Assembly (NCBI GenBank): GCA_023415305.1
Contig: JAEZKZ010000015.1
Span: forward strand, 1 to 44,127
Reading direction: 5' to 3'
DNA: 44,127 bases
Source of the DNA: Bacillota bacterium
GTDB lineage: Bacteria > Bacillota > Clostridia > Acetivibrionales > DSM-1351
A program made the position numbers and the translations under genes. This document shows, piece after piece, positions 17,621-24,561 of the stretch. The notes beneath the pieces were generated by a model that saw only the letters and a program-made list of their open reading frames with translations, did not search any database and was not told where the DNA came from. Positions within the stretch are counted from its first letter, which is position 1, and every line of letters starts with the position of its first letter.

Positions 17621-17791
17621 ATGGCATATTTTATTAATGAATCATGTATCAGCTGTGGGGCTTGCGAATCAGAATGTCCTGTATCCTGCATAGCAGCTGG
17701 TGATAGCGTATATGTAATAGATGCTGATGCTTGCATCGAATGCGGCGCTTGTGCAAATGTATGTCCTGTTGATGCTCCTCAACAGCAATAG
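17621..17791 (+). CDS. 2[4Fe-4S] clostridial-type ferredoxin
   Basis: 56 residues encoded between a strong promoter and a strong terminator. Two classic cluster motifs: CISCGACESECPVSC and CIECGACANVCPVD (each CxxCxxCxxxCP). It is a small soluble low-potential electron carrier for anaerobic metabolism (hydrogenase, pyruvate:ferredoxin oxidoreductase and similar partners). The SD TAGGAGGTG lies 8 bases before the ATG. It is apparently monocistronic and well expressed, inserted into the housekeeping cluster at the place where yabA sits in Bacillus. Confidence 0.97.
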   Translation: MAYFINESCISCGACESECPVSCIAAGDSVYVIDADACIECGACANVCPVDAPQQQ

Positions 17792-17805
17792 TCTCAGGGT
17801 AATGA

Positions 17806-17847
17806 GGGTCAGATAAAGGCGGAAGCGCCTTTATTTGGCCCTTTTTT
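17806..17847 (+). terminator. Strong intrinsic terminator after ferredoxin
   Basis: 16-bp stem (GGGTCAGATAAAGGCG with CGCCTTTATTTGGCCC, one G:U and one mismatch), tetraloop-size GAAG, followed by six T. Confidence 0.93.
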
Positions 17848-17974
17848 CGGCGTGTGCGAATTTTTTGCTTATAGGAAATTATATATCATAATATATTTGT
17901 TTTTTACAGCCGGAAAATTTAGCGCACACAGAGTGTTTGGCGATTGTAAGACAGATAGGGACGCGGAGGTTTAC

Positions 17975-18721
17975 TTGGTAGAGACAAAAGTAGAGATAAA
18001 AGAAAATGAACGCATAGATGATTTACAGCTGCATGGACTCAGACTGATTCAGAATCCCGAAGCCTTCTGCTTTGGCGTGGATGCTGTTCTGTTATCCGAT
18101 TTTACCGACGTTAAGAGAAATCATAGAGTACTTGATATAGGAACCGGAACGGGAATAATTCCTATTCTGCTGGCCGGTAAAACAAAGGCCGGGTTCATTG
18201 TTGGACTTGAGATACAGGAGAATATGGCTGAAATGGCCTTCCGAAGTGTTAGGCTCAATAACCTGGAAAATAGAATTGAAATAGTATCCGGAGATATAAA
18301 AAAATACGGGGAATATTTCGGAAAGGCCAGCTTTGATGTGGTGGTATCCAATCCGCCATATACAAACAAGGGCTGCGGCCTTGTTAATCCCCATGACAGC
18401 AAGGCTATTTCAAGGCATGAAATACTGTGCCGCCTGGAGGATGTGGTAGGTGCAGCGGCGGAGCTTCTTGTACCGGGAGGTCAGCTGGCTATGGTACATA
18501 GACCCGAAAGGCTGGCAGATATTATCTGTTGTATGAGAAATTGCGGTATAGAGCCGAAATATCTGAGAATGGTGCATCCAAAGCCTTTCAAAAAGCCAAA
18601 TATGATATTGATAAAGGGTAATAGGGGAGGGAACCCCGAACTAAAGGTAATGGATCCGTTGTATGTATACAACTCGGACGGTACCTACTCAGATGAAATA
18701 AACAGAATCTACTGCAGATAA
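17975..18721 (+). CDS. trmN6: tRNA1(Val) adenine-N6-methyltransferase (YabB-like)
   Basis: 248 residues from the TTG chosen, against about 247 in B. subtilis YabB. SAM-binding Rossmann motif LDIGTGTGIIPILLAGKT and the catalytic N6-adenine motif VVSNPPYTNKG identify the family, which methylates A37 of tRNA-Val. The frame continues upstream to 17852, but that stretch encodes an unrelated hydrophobic run overlapping the ferredoxin terminator spacer; GCGGAGG lies 5 bases before the TTG at 17975, so the TTG is the likely start. It is followed by rsmI after 16 bp, the conserved pairing. Confidence 0.9.
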   Translation: MVETKVEIKENERIDDLQLHGLRLIQNPEAFCFGVDAVLLSDFTDVKRNHRVLDIGTGTGIIPILLAGKTKAGFIVGLEIQENMAEMAFRSVRLNNLENRIEIVSGDIKKYGEYFGKASFDVVVSNPPYTNKGCGLVNPHDSKAISRHEILCRLEDVVGAAAELLVPGGQLAMVHRPERLADIICCMRNCGIEPKYLRMVHPKPFKKPNMILIKGNRGGNPELKVMDPLYVYNSDGTYSDEINRIYCR

Positions 18722-18737
18722 ACGAGGGAGAAACTTA

Positions 18738-19583
18738 ATGGACAAAGGAACACTATTTCTTGTTGCAACACCAATAGGCAATCTTCAGGATATAACTCTA
18801 AGGGCAATTAACACGCTGAAGGAGGTAGAGCTCATAGCCGCTGAGGATACCAGACAAACCATAAAGCTGCTCAACCACTTCGAAATAAAAAAACCTCTTG
18901 TCAGTTATTATGAGCACAACAAGATAGTTAAGGGAAATTACCTTGTTGAGCAGCTTCAGCAGGGTAAGAACATTGCACTGGTTTCAGACGCCGGAACGCC
19001 GGGAATATCTGATCCCGGAGAAGATCTTGTGAAGCTCTGCATTGAAAATGATATAAAGGTTACTATGATCCCCGGCCCTGTTGCGGCGGTTACAGGGATG
19101 GTTATTTCCGGATTGCCTACAGGCCGCTTTGTGTTTGAAGGCTTCCTCCCCATGAATAAGAGGACACGTCAAGAACGGCTGAAGCAGTTGAAGGATGAGA
19201 CCAGAACCATCATATTTTATGAAGCTCCCCATAAGCTGCCCTATACGCTAAAAGATATGTATAATGTCTGGGGCGAAAGAAAAATAGCTCTTGCCAGAGA
19301 GCTTACAAAGCGTTATGAAGAGGTAATCAGATGTAATTTGTCGGAGGCCGCGGAAAGATACCAGATTGAAGCTCCAAAGGGAGAGTTTGTGGTAATAATT
19401 GAGGGCCAGGACGAACAAGTGCTTCAGGAAATTGAGAAGGACAAATATGCTGACATAAGCATTGAAGATCACGTGGAAAGATATATTCAGCAAGGGCTGA
19501 TGAAAAAAGAGGCGATAAAGAAGGTGGCCGAAGACAGGGGCTTAAATAAGAGGGATATTTATAATCTTGTTATGAAAAAGTAA
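18738..19583 (+). CDS. rsmI: 16S rRNA 2'-O-ribose C1402 methyltransferase
   Basis: 281 residues. The N-terminal LFLVATPIGNLQDITLRA and AAEDTRQTIKLLNH, then ALVSDAGTPGISDPGEDLV and PGPVAAVTGMVISGL, are diagnostic of the RsmI tetrapyrrole-methylase-like fold that methylates C1402 in the ribosomal decoding centre. A C-terminal helical domain ends in KRDIYNLVMKK. GAGGGAGAAA precedes the ATG. It follows trmN6 in a two-gene unit. Confidence 0.97.
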   Translation: MDKGTLFLVATPIGNLQDITLRAINTLKEVELIAAEDTRQTIKLLNHFEIKKPLVSYYEHNKIVKGNYLVEQLQQGKNIALVSDAGTPGISDPGEDLVKLCIENDIKVTMIPGPVAAVTGMVISGLPTGRFVFEGFLPMNKRTRQERLKQLKDETRTIIFYEAPHKLPYTLKDMYNVWGERKIALARELTKRYEEVIRCNLSEAAERYQIEAPKGEFVVIIEGQDEQVLQEIEKDKYADISIEDHVERYIQQGLMKKEAIKKVAEDRGLNKRDIYNLVMKK

Positions 19584-19598
19584 GGTAAGTGGGATTTA

Positions 19599-19628
19599 TT
19601 GACACAAACTTAACAGGTATAATATAAT
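19599..19628 (+). promoter_or_regulatory. Sigma-A promoter of the riboswitch-purH unit
   Basis: Perfect TTGACA (19599-19604), 18-bp spacer, perfect TATAAT (19623-19628), about 30 nt before the riboswitch. Confidence 0.85.
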
Positions 19629-19662
19629 TACTATAATCATTAACCAAAATCAAATATAGTTT

Positions 19663-19740
19663 GCAGATCATTTAACTGGCGGAAAGTATGAATAATCATA
19701 CAGGGAGCATGATTGGTGAGAATTATCGACCGCCTGGGTA
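19663..19740 (+). ncRNA. ZTP/ZMP (pfl) riboswitch aptamer
   Basis: Conserved pfl pieces appear in order: ACTGGCGG (19675-19682), a GTATG/CATAC hairpin, CAGGGAGCATG, and the terminal ACCGCCTGGGTA (19729-19740). P1 can form from GATCAT (19666-19671) with ATGATT (19709-19714); GGCGG can pair with CCGCC as the family pseudoknot. The RNA binds ZMP/ZTP, the purine intermediate that builds up when 10-formyl-tetrahydrofolate is short. The next gene uses exactly that cofactor on ZMP, which is the textbook target. Confidence 0.93.
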
Positions 19741-19764
19741 GATTGCTTTACCCGGGCGGTTTTT
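19729..19764 (+). terminator. Riboswitch expression platform (regulated terminator)
   Basis: ACCGCCTGGGTA pairs with TTACCCGGGCGGT, followed by T-run. The left arm is the same CCGCCUGGG segment used by the aptamer pseudoknot, so ligand binding should block the terminator and switch the gene on. Confidence 0.9.
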
Positions 19765-19819
19765 CATTGTCTTGGAAACAATGATTTTCAGCTTTTAAAT
19801 TAATTAAGGAGGGTTTAAA

Positions 19820-20983
19820 ATGATTCAATTAAAGTATGGCTGTAATCCAAATCAAAGACCGGCAGAAGTTCGTGCAGTTGTGGAAAAGTTACCGTTTGTG
19901 GTGCTTAATGGGAACCCCGGATACATTAATTTAATGGATGCCCTGAACTCATGGCAGCTTGTTAAGGAATTAAAAAGTGCTGTAGGCATGCCTGCTGCTG
20001 CATCGTTTAAACATGTCAGCCCTGCAGGTGCTGCAATAGGCGTACCCCTGGACGAACAGCTCAGATCGGCATATTTTGTTGAGGATATTGAGTTATCTCC
20101 GCTTGCTTCAGCATATGTCCGCGCAAGAGGTGCAGACAGAGTATCTTCTTATGGAGATTGGGCAGCACTGAGTGATATTGTTGATAAACCAACAGCATTG
20201 TTTCTGAAAAGAGAAGTTTCTGATGGTGTAATAGCACCGGGATATACGCCGGAAGCCCTGGAAATCCTTAAACAAAAGAAAGGCGGAAAATACAACATTA
20301 TTGAAATGGACCCGGCCTTTGAACCAGAAGAAATGGAAACCCGTCAGATATACGGGGTTGAATTTGTTCAGAAACGGAATAATTATATTCCCGGTTATGA
20401 AGATCTTAAAAATATAGTAACTGAAAACAAGGAGCTGCCTGACGTAGCAAAAAGGGATATGATTTTGGCAATGATAACCCTTAAATATACTCAATCCAAT
20501 TCCGTCTGCTATGTATCAAACGGGCAGGTTATAGGATGCGGAGCAGGTCAGCAATCAAGGATACACTGTACAAGACTTGCGGGAGATAAGGCAGATCTCT
20601 GGTATTTAAAGCAGCATCCAAGAGTATTAAATCTTCAATTTAAAGAAGGTATCGGAAGACCTGAACGTGATAATGCTATAGACCTTTATGTCAGAAACGA
20701 TGTTACATCCTATGAGTTAAACATGTTGAAGGGTGTCCTTGAAGCAGTTCCTGACAGACTTACTGAAAACGATAAGGAAAAGTGGCTCGAAGGCTTAAAA
20801 AACATAACATTGGGCTCGGATGCATTTTTTCCCTTCAGAGATAATATTGACCGGGCGTTTAAGAGCGGAGTAAAGTATATAGCACAGGCCGGCGGATCAC
20901 TAAGAGATGATATTGTTATAGATGCATGTAATGAATACAATATGGTAATGGCTATGACGGGGGTCAGACTATTCCACCATTAA
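19820..20983 (+). CDS. Stand-alone AICAR formyltransferase (PurH-like, no IMP cyclohydrolase domain)
   Basis: 387 residues. It starts MIQLKYGCNPNQRPAEV and has the catalytic FKHVSPAGAA (Lys-His) and SNSVCYVSNGQVIGCGAGQQ with SRIHCTRLAGDKADLW typical of the AICAR transformylase domain. The N-terminal IMP-cyclohydrolase (MGS-like) domain of normal bifunctional PurH (about 510 residues) is absent; this single-domain form is known in clostridia. It transfers a formyl group to AICAR (ZMP) in late purine synthesis, and the ZTP riboswitch directly upstream fits that role. SD AAGGAGGG. A partner cyclohydrolase must be encoded elsewhere. Confidence 0.92.
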   Translation: MIQLKYGCNPNQRPAEVRAVVEKLPFVVLNGNPGYINLMDALNSWQLVKELKSAVGMPAAASFKHVSPAGAAIGVPLDEQLRSAYFVEDIELSPLASAYVRARGADRVSSYGDWAALSDIVDKPTALFLKREVSDGVIAPGYTPEALEILKQKKGGKYNIIEMDPAFEPEEMETRQIYGVEFVQKRNNYIPGYEDLKNIVTENKELPDVAKRDMILAMITLKYTQSNSVCYVSNGQVIGCGAGQQSRIHCTRLAGDKADLWYLKQHPRVLNLQFKEGIGRPERDNAIDLYVRNDVTSYELNMLKGVLEAVPDRLTENDKEKWLEGLKNITLGSDAFFPFRDNIDRAFKSGVKYIAQAGGSLRDDIVIDACNEYNMVMAMTGVRLFHH

Positions 20984-20996
20984 TTAGTCTGATAAA

Positions 20997-21083
20997 AACC
21001 CGGAAAACAGTCTGGTGGAACCCGGAAAACAGTCTGGTAAAACTCGGAAACAGGCTGGTAGAAAACTAGAAAAAGTTCTGATG
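20997..21083. repeat. 22-bp tandem repeat, about 4 units
   Basis: Units of AACCCGGAAAACAGTCTGGT plus two variable bases: two near-identical copies (20997-21018, 21019-21040), a third with AACTCGGAAACAGGCTGGTAG (21041-21061), and a degenerate fourth (21062-21083). A fragment TTAGTCTGATAA before the first unit suggests further decay. It starts 14 bp after the purH-like stop and has no evident coding role. Confidence 0.85.
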
Positions 21084-21166
21084 AATTAAAGAGACCGGTT
21101 GCAGTGATAATAGCTTACAACCAGTACCTTGATATTTTTGATTAACATATTAAAAGATAAAAACAA

Positions 21167-21200
21167 AAAAATAAAAAGAGCGGATGCTCTTTTTATTTTT
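21167..21200. terminator. Bidirectional terminator between purH-like and abrB genes
   Basis: AAAAATAAAAAGAGC - GGAT - GCTCTTTTTATTTTT; A-run and T-run flank the stem, so it can stop transcripts from both converging genes. Confidence 0.88.
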
Positions 21201-21210
21201 TTTAAGTAAA

Positions 21211-21450
21211 TTATTTCTTTAATTCTCTCATACAGTCAGGGCATATGTTCTTGCCTTTGTAGACCTGTACATCTTTAGCATTTCCACAGAAGATACATGC
21301 TGGTTCATACTTCTTCAATATAATAGTAGACTCATCAACATAGATTTCCAATGCATCTTTCTCTGCAATATCAAAAGTTCTGCGTAATTCTATAGGGAGA
21401 ACAACTCTTCCTAACTCATCGACTTTTCTAACAATACCTGTAGATTTCAT
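21211..21450 (-). CDS. abrB: AbrB/SpoVT-family transition-state regulator
   Basis: 79 residues. N-terminal swapped-hairpin DNA-binding domain MKSTGIVRKVDELGRVVLPI followed by ELRRTFDIAEKDALEIYV is nearly textbook AbrB. The C-terminal half carries a CxxC...CxxC pair (CIFCGNAKDV...CPDC), a possible metal-binding knuckle seen in clostridial homologues rather than in B. subtilis AbrB. AGGAGGAT lies 6 bases before this ATG; a longer in-frame start at 21489 has none. It lies downstream of rsmI as in Bacillus, and its promoter has a Spo0A box at the start site, so repression by Spo0A at the onset of sporulation is expected. Confidence 0.95.
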   Translation of the reverse strand: MKSTGIVRKVDELGRVVLPIELRRTFDIAEKDALEIYVDESTIILKKYEPACIFCGNAKDVQVYKGKNICPDCMRELKK

Positions 21451-21481
21451 ATAATATCCTCCTCGATAATTCACTTCATAT

Positions 21482-21488
21482 TTCGACA
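21482..21488 (-). promoter_or_regulatory. Spo0A box in the abrB leader
   Basis: TTCGACA on the plus strand, i.e. TGTCGAA read with abrB, about +6 to +12 from the predicted start. Position downstream of the promoter matches the way Spo0A represses abrB in B. subtilis. Confidence 0.75.
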
Positions 21489-21500
21489 AACTTCGTTATT

Positions 21501-21529
21501 ATAATACCATAAATTCCAATAAACGTCAA
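21501..21529 (-). promoter_or_regulatory. Sigma-A promoter of abrB
   Basis: Minus strand: TTGACG (21529-21524), 17-bp spacer, TATTAT (21506-21501); predicted start near 21494, leader about 45 nt. Confidence 0.8.
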
Positions 21530-21600
21530 CGCTCATTTTTAAAAAAATTATAAAAAAATAATGATTAAGATAACATTGGGAGGCTGATAGATTAAGGGTT

Positions 21601-21668
21601 TTGACAATTTGACATGTACAGATTAATAATATTACAAATTTGTTAACAAAATTTGTGTAAAATAAAAT
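21601..21668 (+). promoter_or_regulatory. Two tandem sigma-A-like promoters in the abrB-spmA spacer
   Basis: TTGACA (21601-21606)-N17-TAATAA (21624-21629), and TTGTTA (21640-21645)-N17-TAAAAT (21663-21668). Both point towards spmA. The Spo0A box array lies 50-95 bp downstream, so Spo0A could block or modulate this transcript. The spacer is very A+T rich, so chance matches are possible. Confidence 0.4.
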
Positions 21669-21719
21669 TACAAAGCTTGAAAAATAATACTGGGAATTCG
21701 GCGGCGAAAACACTGAGAT

Positions 21720-21760
21720 TTCGACATTGATTCGACATTAAATTCAGTGGAATTTCGACA
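21720..21760. promoter_or_regulatory. Array of three Spo0A boxes
   Basis: TTCGACA at 21720-21726, 21731-21737 and 21754-21760, i.e. spaced 11 and 23 bp (one and about two helical turns), all in the same orientation and all perfect matches to TGNCGAA read on the minus strand. Confidence 0.75.
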
Positions 21761-21843
21761 CATGAAAAACAGGTAAATAAGGGGCTAGGACTACTTTAGA
21801 TGGTTATTACTGGCTGCCTGTACTAATATTCCTATATTGGGAG

Positions 21844-22011
21844 GTGGTTACTCCATTCTTCAACTTGAAACAATTTAGAATCAAAGGATTTCTCATAATT
21901 TGTATTTACCAGGTTGAACATAATCGGGACTCTGTCCACATATATAATAACGAGGATTATAACGAGACAGTGGCAAGAAGAAGTTTATACAGCAGAAAAC
22001 CCTTTGTTTAA
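21844..22011 (+). other. Short open frame upstream of spmA (uncertain)
   Basis: A stop-free stretch runs from 21781 to a TAA at 22009-22011 (76 codons). From the only start codon (GTG 21844) it would make 55 residues; the upstream open part encodes a hydrophobic segment (YYWLPVLIFLYWEVV). GGGAG abuts the GTG too closely to serve as SD. It could be a decayed gene or chance. No family recognised. Confidence 0.2.
21918..21946 (+). promoter_or_regulatory. Possible sigma-E promoter of spmAB
   Basis: ACATAAT (-35-like), 14-bp spacer, CATATATA (-10-like; consensus CATACAAT), about 105 bases before spmA. spmA/spmB are sigma-E genes in B. subtilis. The match is partial. Confidence 0.35.
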
Positions 22012-22053
22012 CTTATGGATTATAAAAGGGTTTTCCTAGTTTTAGGGGTGAAT

Positions 22054-22644
22054 ATGTTAAATTACATTTGGATGGGATTACTTCTAATAGGCTTTACAGT
22101 GGGAATAGTAAATGGGAAAATTGACCAGGTTACAAAAGCTGCGATGGATTCTGCGCAATCCGCTGTGGCTGTGTGCATAGGACTCCTTGGAGTAATGTGT
22201 CTTTGGACGGGATTGATGAAAGTGGCCGAAAAAAGTGGCCTGGTTACAGGTATCAGCAGAATTGCGCGGCCTGTTATGACTTTTCTGTACCCTGGAATAC
22301 CAAAGGACCATCCGGCGCTGGGAGCAATAGTAATGAACCTGGTTGCCAATTTCCTGGGGTTGGGAAATGCGGCCACCCCATTGGGAATTAAGGCTATGAA
22401 CAAGCTTCAGACGTTAAATAAGGATAAGAAAACCGCTACTGATTCCATGTGTATGTTCCTTGTTATGAATACGGCCGCAATACAACTGGTACCTGCCAGT
22501 ATTATAGCGCTGCGTACAGCTGAGGGCTCGAAAAAACCTGCCGAAGTAATTGTTTGCATATGGATTGCTTCAGTTTGCGCAACGATAATGGGGATAATTG
22601 CTGCCAAGCTTTTAGCTAAGGTGTGGAGTGATAGTGAAAAGTGA
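22054..22644 (+). CDS. spmA: Spore maturation protein A
   Basis: 196 residues, the same length as B. subtilis SpmA. Integral membrane protein with a nucleoside-transporter 'Gate' domain; MVLNLVANFLGLGNAATPLG-type core (seen as MNLVANFLGLGNAATPLGIK) is the signature. SpmA and SpmB are needed for full dehydration of the spore core and hence heat resistance. The ATG here has AGGGGTG 5 bases upstream; the in-frame ATG at 22015 has no SD. In Bacillus the pair follows dacB; here it lies beside abrB with Spo0A boxes upstream. Confidence 0.95.
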   Translation: MLNYIWMGLLLIGFTVGIVNGKIDQVTKAAMDSAQSAVAVCIGLLGVMCLWTGLMKVAEKSGLVTGISRIARPVMTFLYPGIPKDHPALGAIVMNLVANFLGLGNAATPLGIKAMNKLQTLNKDKKTATDSMCMFLVMNTAAIQLVPASIIALRTAEGSKKPAEVIVCIWIASVCATIMGIIAAKLLAKVWSDSEK

Positions 22645-22710
22645 AGAGTGAAGAGTGAAGATGAGAAAGTGAAGGACTAGGTAGTGTAAGGACCGATGGA
22701 GTTATAAGTT

Positions 22711-23241
22711 ATGGGGATAATAAGACAAGTATCAGATTACGCCATACCGGCAATCTTCATTATAATAATACTTGCAGCTGTATTAAAGAAGGTTAAGGCA
22801 TATGATTTATTTATAGAGGGTGCCAAGGATGGTATAGAAACTGTAATAAAAATAATACCATCTCTCGTGGGACTATTAGTTGCGGTTGGAGTTTTCAAGG
22901 CTTCGGGGGCCCTTGACCTGCTTATACTTTTACTGCGTCCGGTGATTGATCTGCTGGGGATGCCGCCTGAAGTTGCACCCCTTGCACTGCTCAGGCCTAT
23001 CTCAGGGAGTGCCTCCTTTGCCTTTGTCACCGAAATTATCAAAGCCTTTGGCCCTGACACATATGAGGGCCGTGTAGCGGCCACTATGATGGGGTCTACA
23101 GAGACGATTTTCTATACATTGGCAGTTTACTATGGCTCGGTTGGTGTGAAAAACATAAGATACACTTTAGTAGCGGCAATAATGGCCGACATTATCAGTG
23201 TAATCGCATCACTATGGGCTTGTCGCTTTATTTTCGGATAG
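22711..23241 (+). CDS. spmB: Spore maturation protein B
   Basis: 176 residues, again the Gate-domain fold with several membrane segments: VSDYAIPAIFIIIILAAVLK, FIEGAKDGIETVIKIIPSLV, and the conserved LLRPISGSASFAFVTEII and MMGSTETIFYTLAVYYGSVG. It pairs with SpmA in spore-core dehydration. The 66-bp gap after spmA contains three AGAGTGA-like 7-bp direct repeats. GGAG lies 9 bases before ATG. Its stop codon abuts that of the convergent DUF2600 gene with no bases between. Confidence 0.95.
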   Translation: MGIIRQVSDYAIPAIFIIIILAAVLKKVKAYDLFIEGAKDGIETVIKIIPSLVGLLVAVGVFKASGALDLLILLLRPVIDLLGMPPEVAPLALLRPISGSASFAFVTEIIKAFGPDTYEGRVAATMMGSTETIFYTLAVYYGSVGVKNIRYTLVAAIMADIISVIASLWACRFIFG

Positions 23242-24300
23242 CTAAAAATACTTTCTTGTCCTGAGCAGGCTTATTAAAGAAGTATAAATGAACATTCCTC
23301 CCCCGCCGGCCTTAGACAGGGCTTTACTTGTAATACTGTTCATACCCTCACTTGCCTTGGGATGTGTAATGTATATAGATAATAGAAATTTAACAGCTGT
23401 ATTTATATATCTGGAGTTTGATGCCTTAAGCTTTGAGGCTTTATTGATAAAGAAAATCAGTCTTTCCTCATATTCCTTTAAATTTTCATAATAAAAATCG
23501 TAGTTTATATTACCGGAATATAAATCATCATTATAATTAATGTAGCCCTCCAGAATTTTATGGATGCAACAGACCCACGGAAAGAATGAATTATTCAGGG
23601 CTTCAGCGCTTTGCTCGGTCAGGTCGGGAATAGTGGCTAAGGAAAGCAAAAGCTGAATACTTAATGTGGAATCAATTGCCATGCAGAACTCCCAGCTGGA
23701 AAGGTCAGGGTACTTCTGACCGTGGGCGGAACTCCAGTTAATTAGGTTTACTTCCTTGGTATTGTCATCCGAGGAGAACTTTGTGACCTGTAAATCAATG
23801 AAAAGTGCCAGAAAGGCCGATAGCTGATCACGTATTATATCGTAGGACGGAAGCGACAACACCTTCTGCCGGCACTTTTCTACAAGTATCGTCAAATAAC
23901 CATTGTCATCCTTGGACGGGAAAAAGGTGAAGTAGTTTTCATATGAATCACTTCGCAGATTTAGGGCATCTTTTAATGAGGAAAATATCAGTCTGACAAA
24001 GGCTTCAGTACAGGTAGAATTTCGCGAGCATAGCGTGTTAAGGTACTGGACGATAGCCTGAAAAGAAAAAACCACATCTGCTGCAGCTGGGACATTTATA
24101 TCCGGATACAGCATGCATATGGAAGAAACTGCTGCATCAAACCTGTTTTTTTCAAGAGCCTCCCGAGAGGCTGATTTGATGGACAGCTTTTTTATTCGCT
24201 TCGAATATTTATGACATTCCATGAGTCTCTTATCTACCACGGGGTAGATGTATTTACTAAAAATCCGATAATAGCCTAAACCTTTTAATATACCAATCAT
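23242..24300 (-). CDS. DUF2600 family protein, tetraprenyl-beta-curcumene synthase-like (YtpB)
   Basis: 352 residues, the family length. Matches to YtpB-type proteins run in order: FQAIVQYLNTLCSR, NGYLTILVEKCRQ, LSLPSYDIIRDQLSAFLALF, INWSSAHGQKYPDLSSWEF, STLSIQLLLSLAT, NNSFFPWVCCIHKILEGYIN and NYDFYYENLKEYE. In Bacillus this class-IB terpene synthase cyclises C35 tetraprenyl diphosphate to tetraprenyl-beta-curcumene, a precursor of sporulene-type lipids. It lacks DDxxD, as known for the family. The N-terminal 60 residues look diverged. Adjacent spmAB suggests a spore-related role (inference). Start ATG has only a weak AAAGG upstream. Confidence 0.8.
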   Translation of the reverse strand: MIGILKGLGYYRIFSKYIYPVVDKRLMECHKYSKRIKKLSIKSASREALEKNRFDAAVSSICMLYPDINVPAAADVVFSFQAIVQYLNTLCSRNSTCTEAFVRLIFSSLKDALNLRSDSYENYFTFFPSKDDNGYLTILVEKCRQKVLSLPSYDIIRDQLSAFLALFIDLQVTKFSSDDNTKEVNLINWSSAHGQKYPDLSSWEFCMAIDSTLSIQLLLSLATIPDLTEQSAEALNNSFFPWVCCIHKILEGYINYNDDLYSGNINYDFYYENLKEYEERLIFFINKASKLKASNSRYINTAVKFLLSIYITHPKASEGMNSITSKALSKAGGGGMFIYTSLISLLRTRKYF

Positions 24301-24433
24301 ATTGGAAAAACCTTTCGTTTTTAATAAAACCTGTTATCCTGCTTCTGACTAGCGATTACTGTCTAGAAAAAGCGGACTTCTGACCCCTGGCTGCTCTAGA
24401 AATATTCTCCTTGAAAAAATGAAAACAAATATG

Positions 24434-24458
24434 TATAGTAGTAATGAGTACTACCTAT
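24434..24458. repeat. Imperfect inverted repeat in the DUF2600-metG spacer
   Basis: ATAGTAGT-AATGAGT-ACTACCTAT: arms match except for one extra base. The 261-bp divergent spacer (24301-24561) otherwise shows only A+T-rich sequence; no T-box or other riboswitch was recognised before metG. Confidence 0.35.
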
Positions 24459-24561
24459 AAAATTATACCATGTTAGGGAACAATTATTTATATAAAACAA
24501 TAATAAAATAATATCTATTTTTGCATAAATTGCAATTATTGTTGACAAATGAGGAGGAAAT

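Noticed and set aside
17852..17974. N-terminal extension of trmN6
   Set aside because: Starts in the ferredoxin terminator tail with no SD; TTG 17975 has GGAGG and gives the family length.
20997..21083. CRISPR-like array
   Set aside because: Units are contiguous 22-bp tandem repeats with no spacers and no cas genes nearby.
24542..24547. TTGACA as -35 box of metG
   Set aside because: A matching -10 would fall inside the metG coding region; the real promoter must lie further upstream.
24301..24561. T-box or SAM riboswitch before metG
   Set aside because: No AGGGTGGNACCGCG box, specifier hairpin or SAM-I core could be found in either direction.
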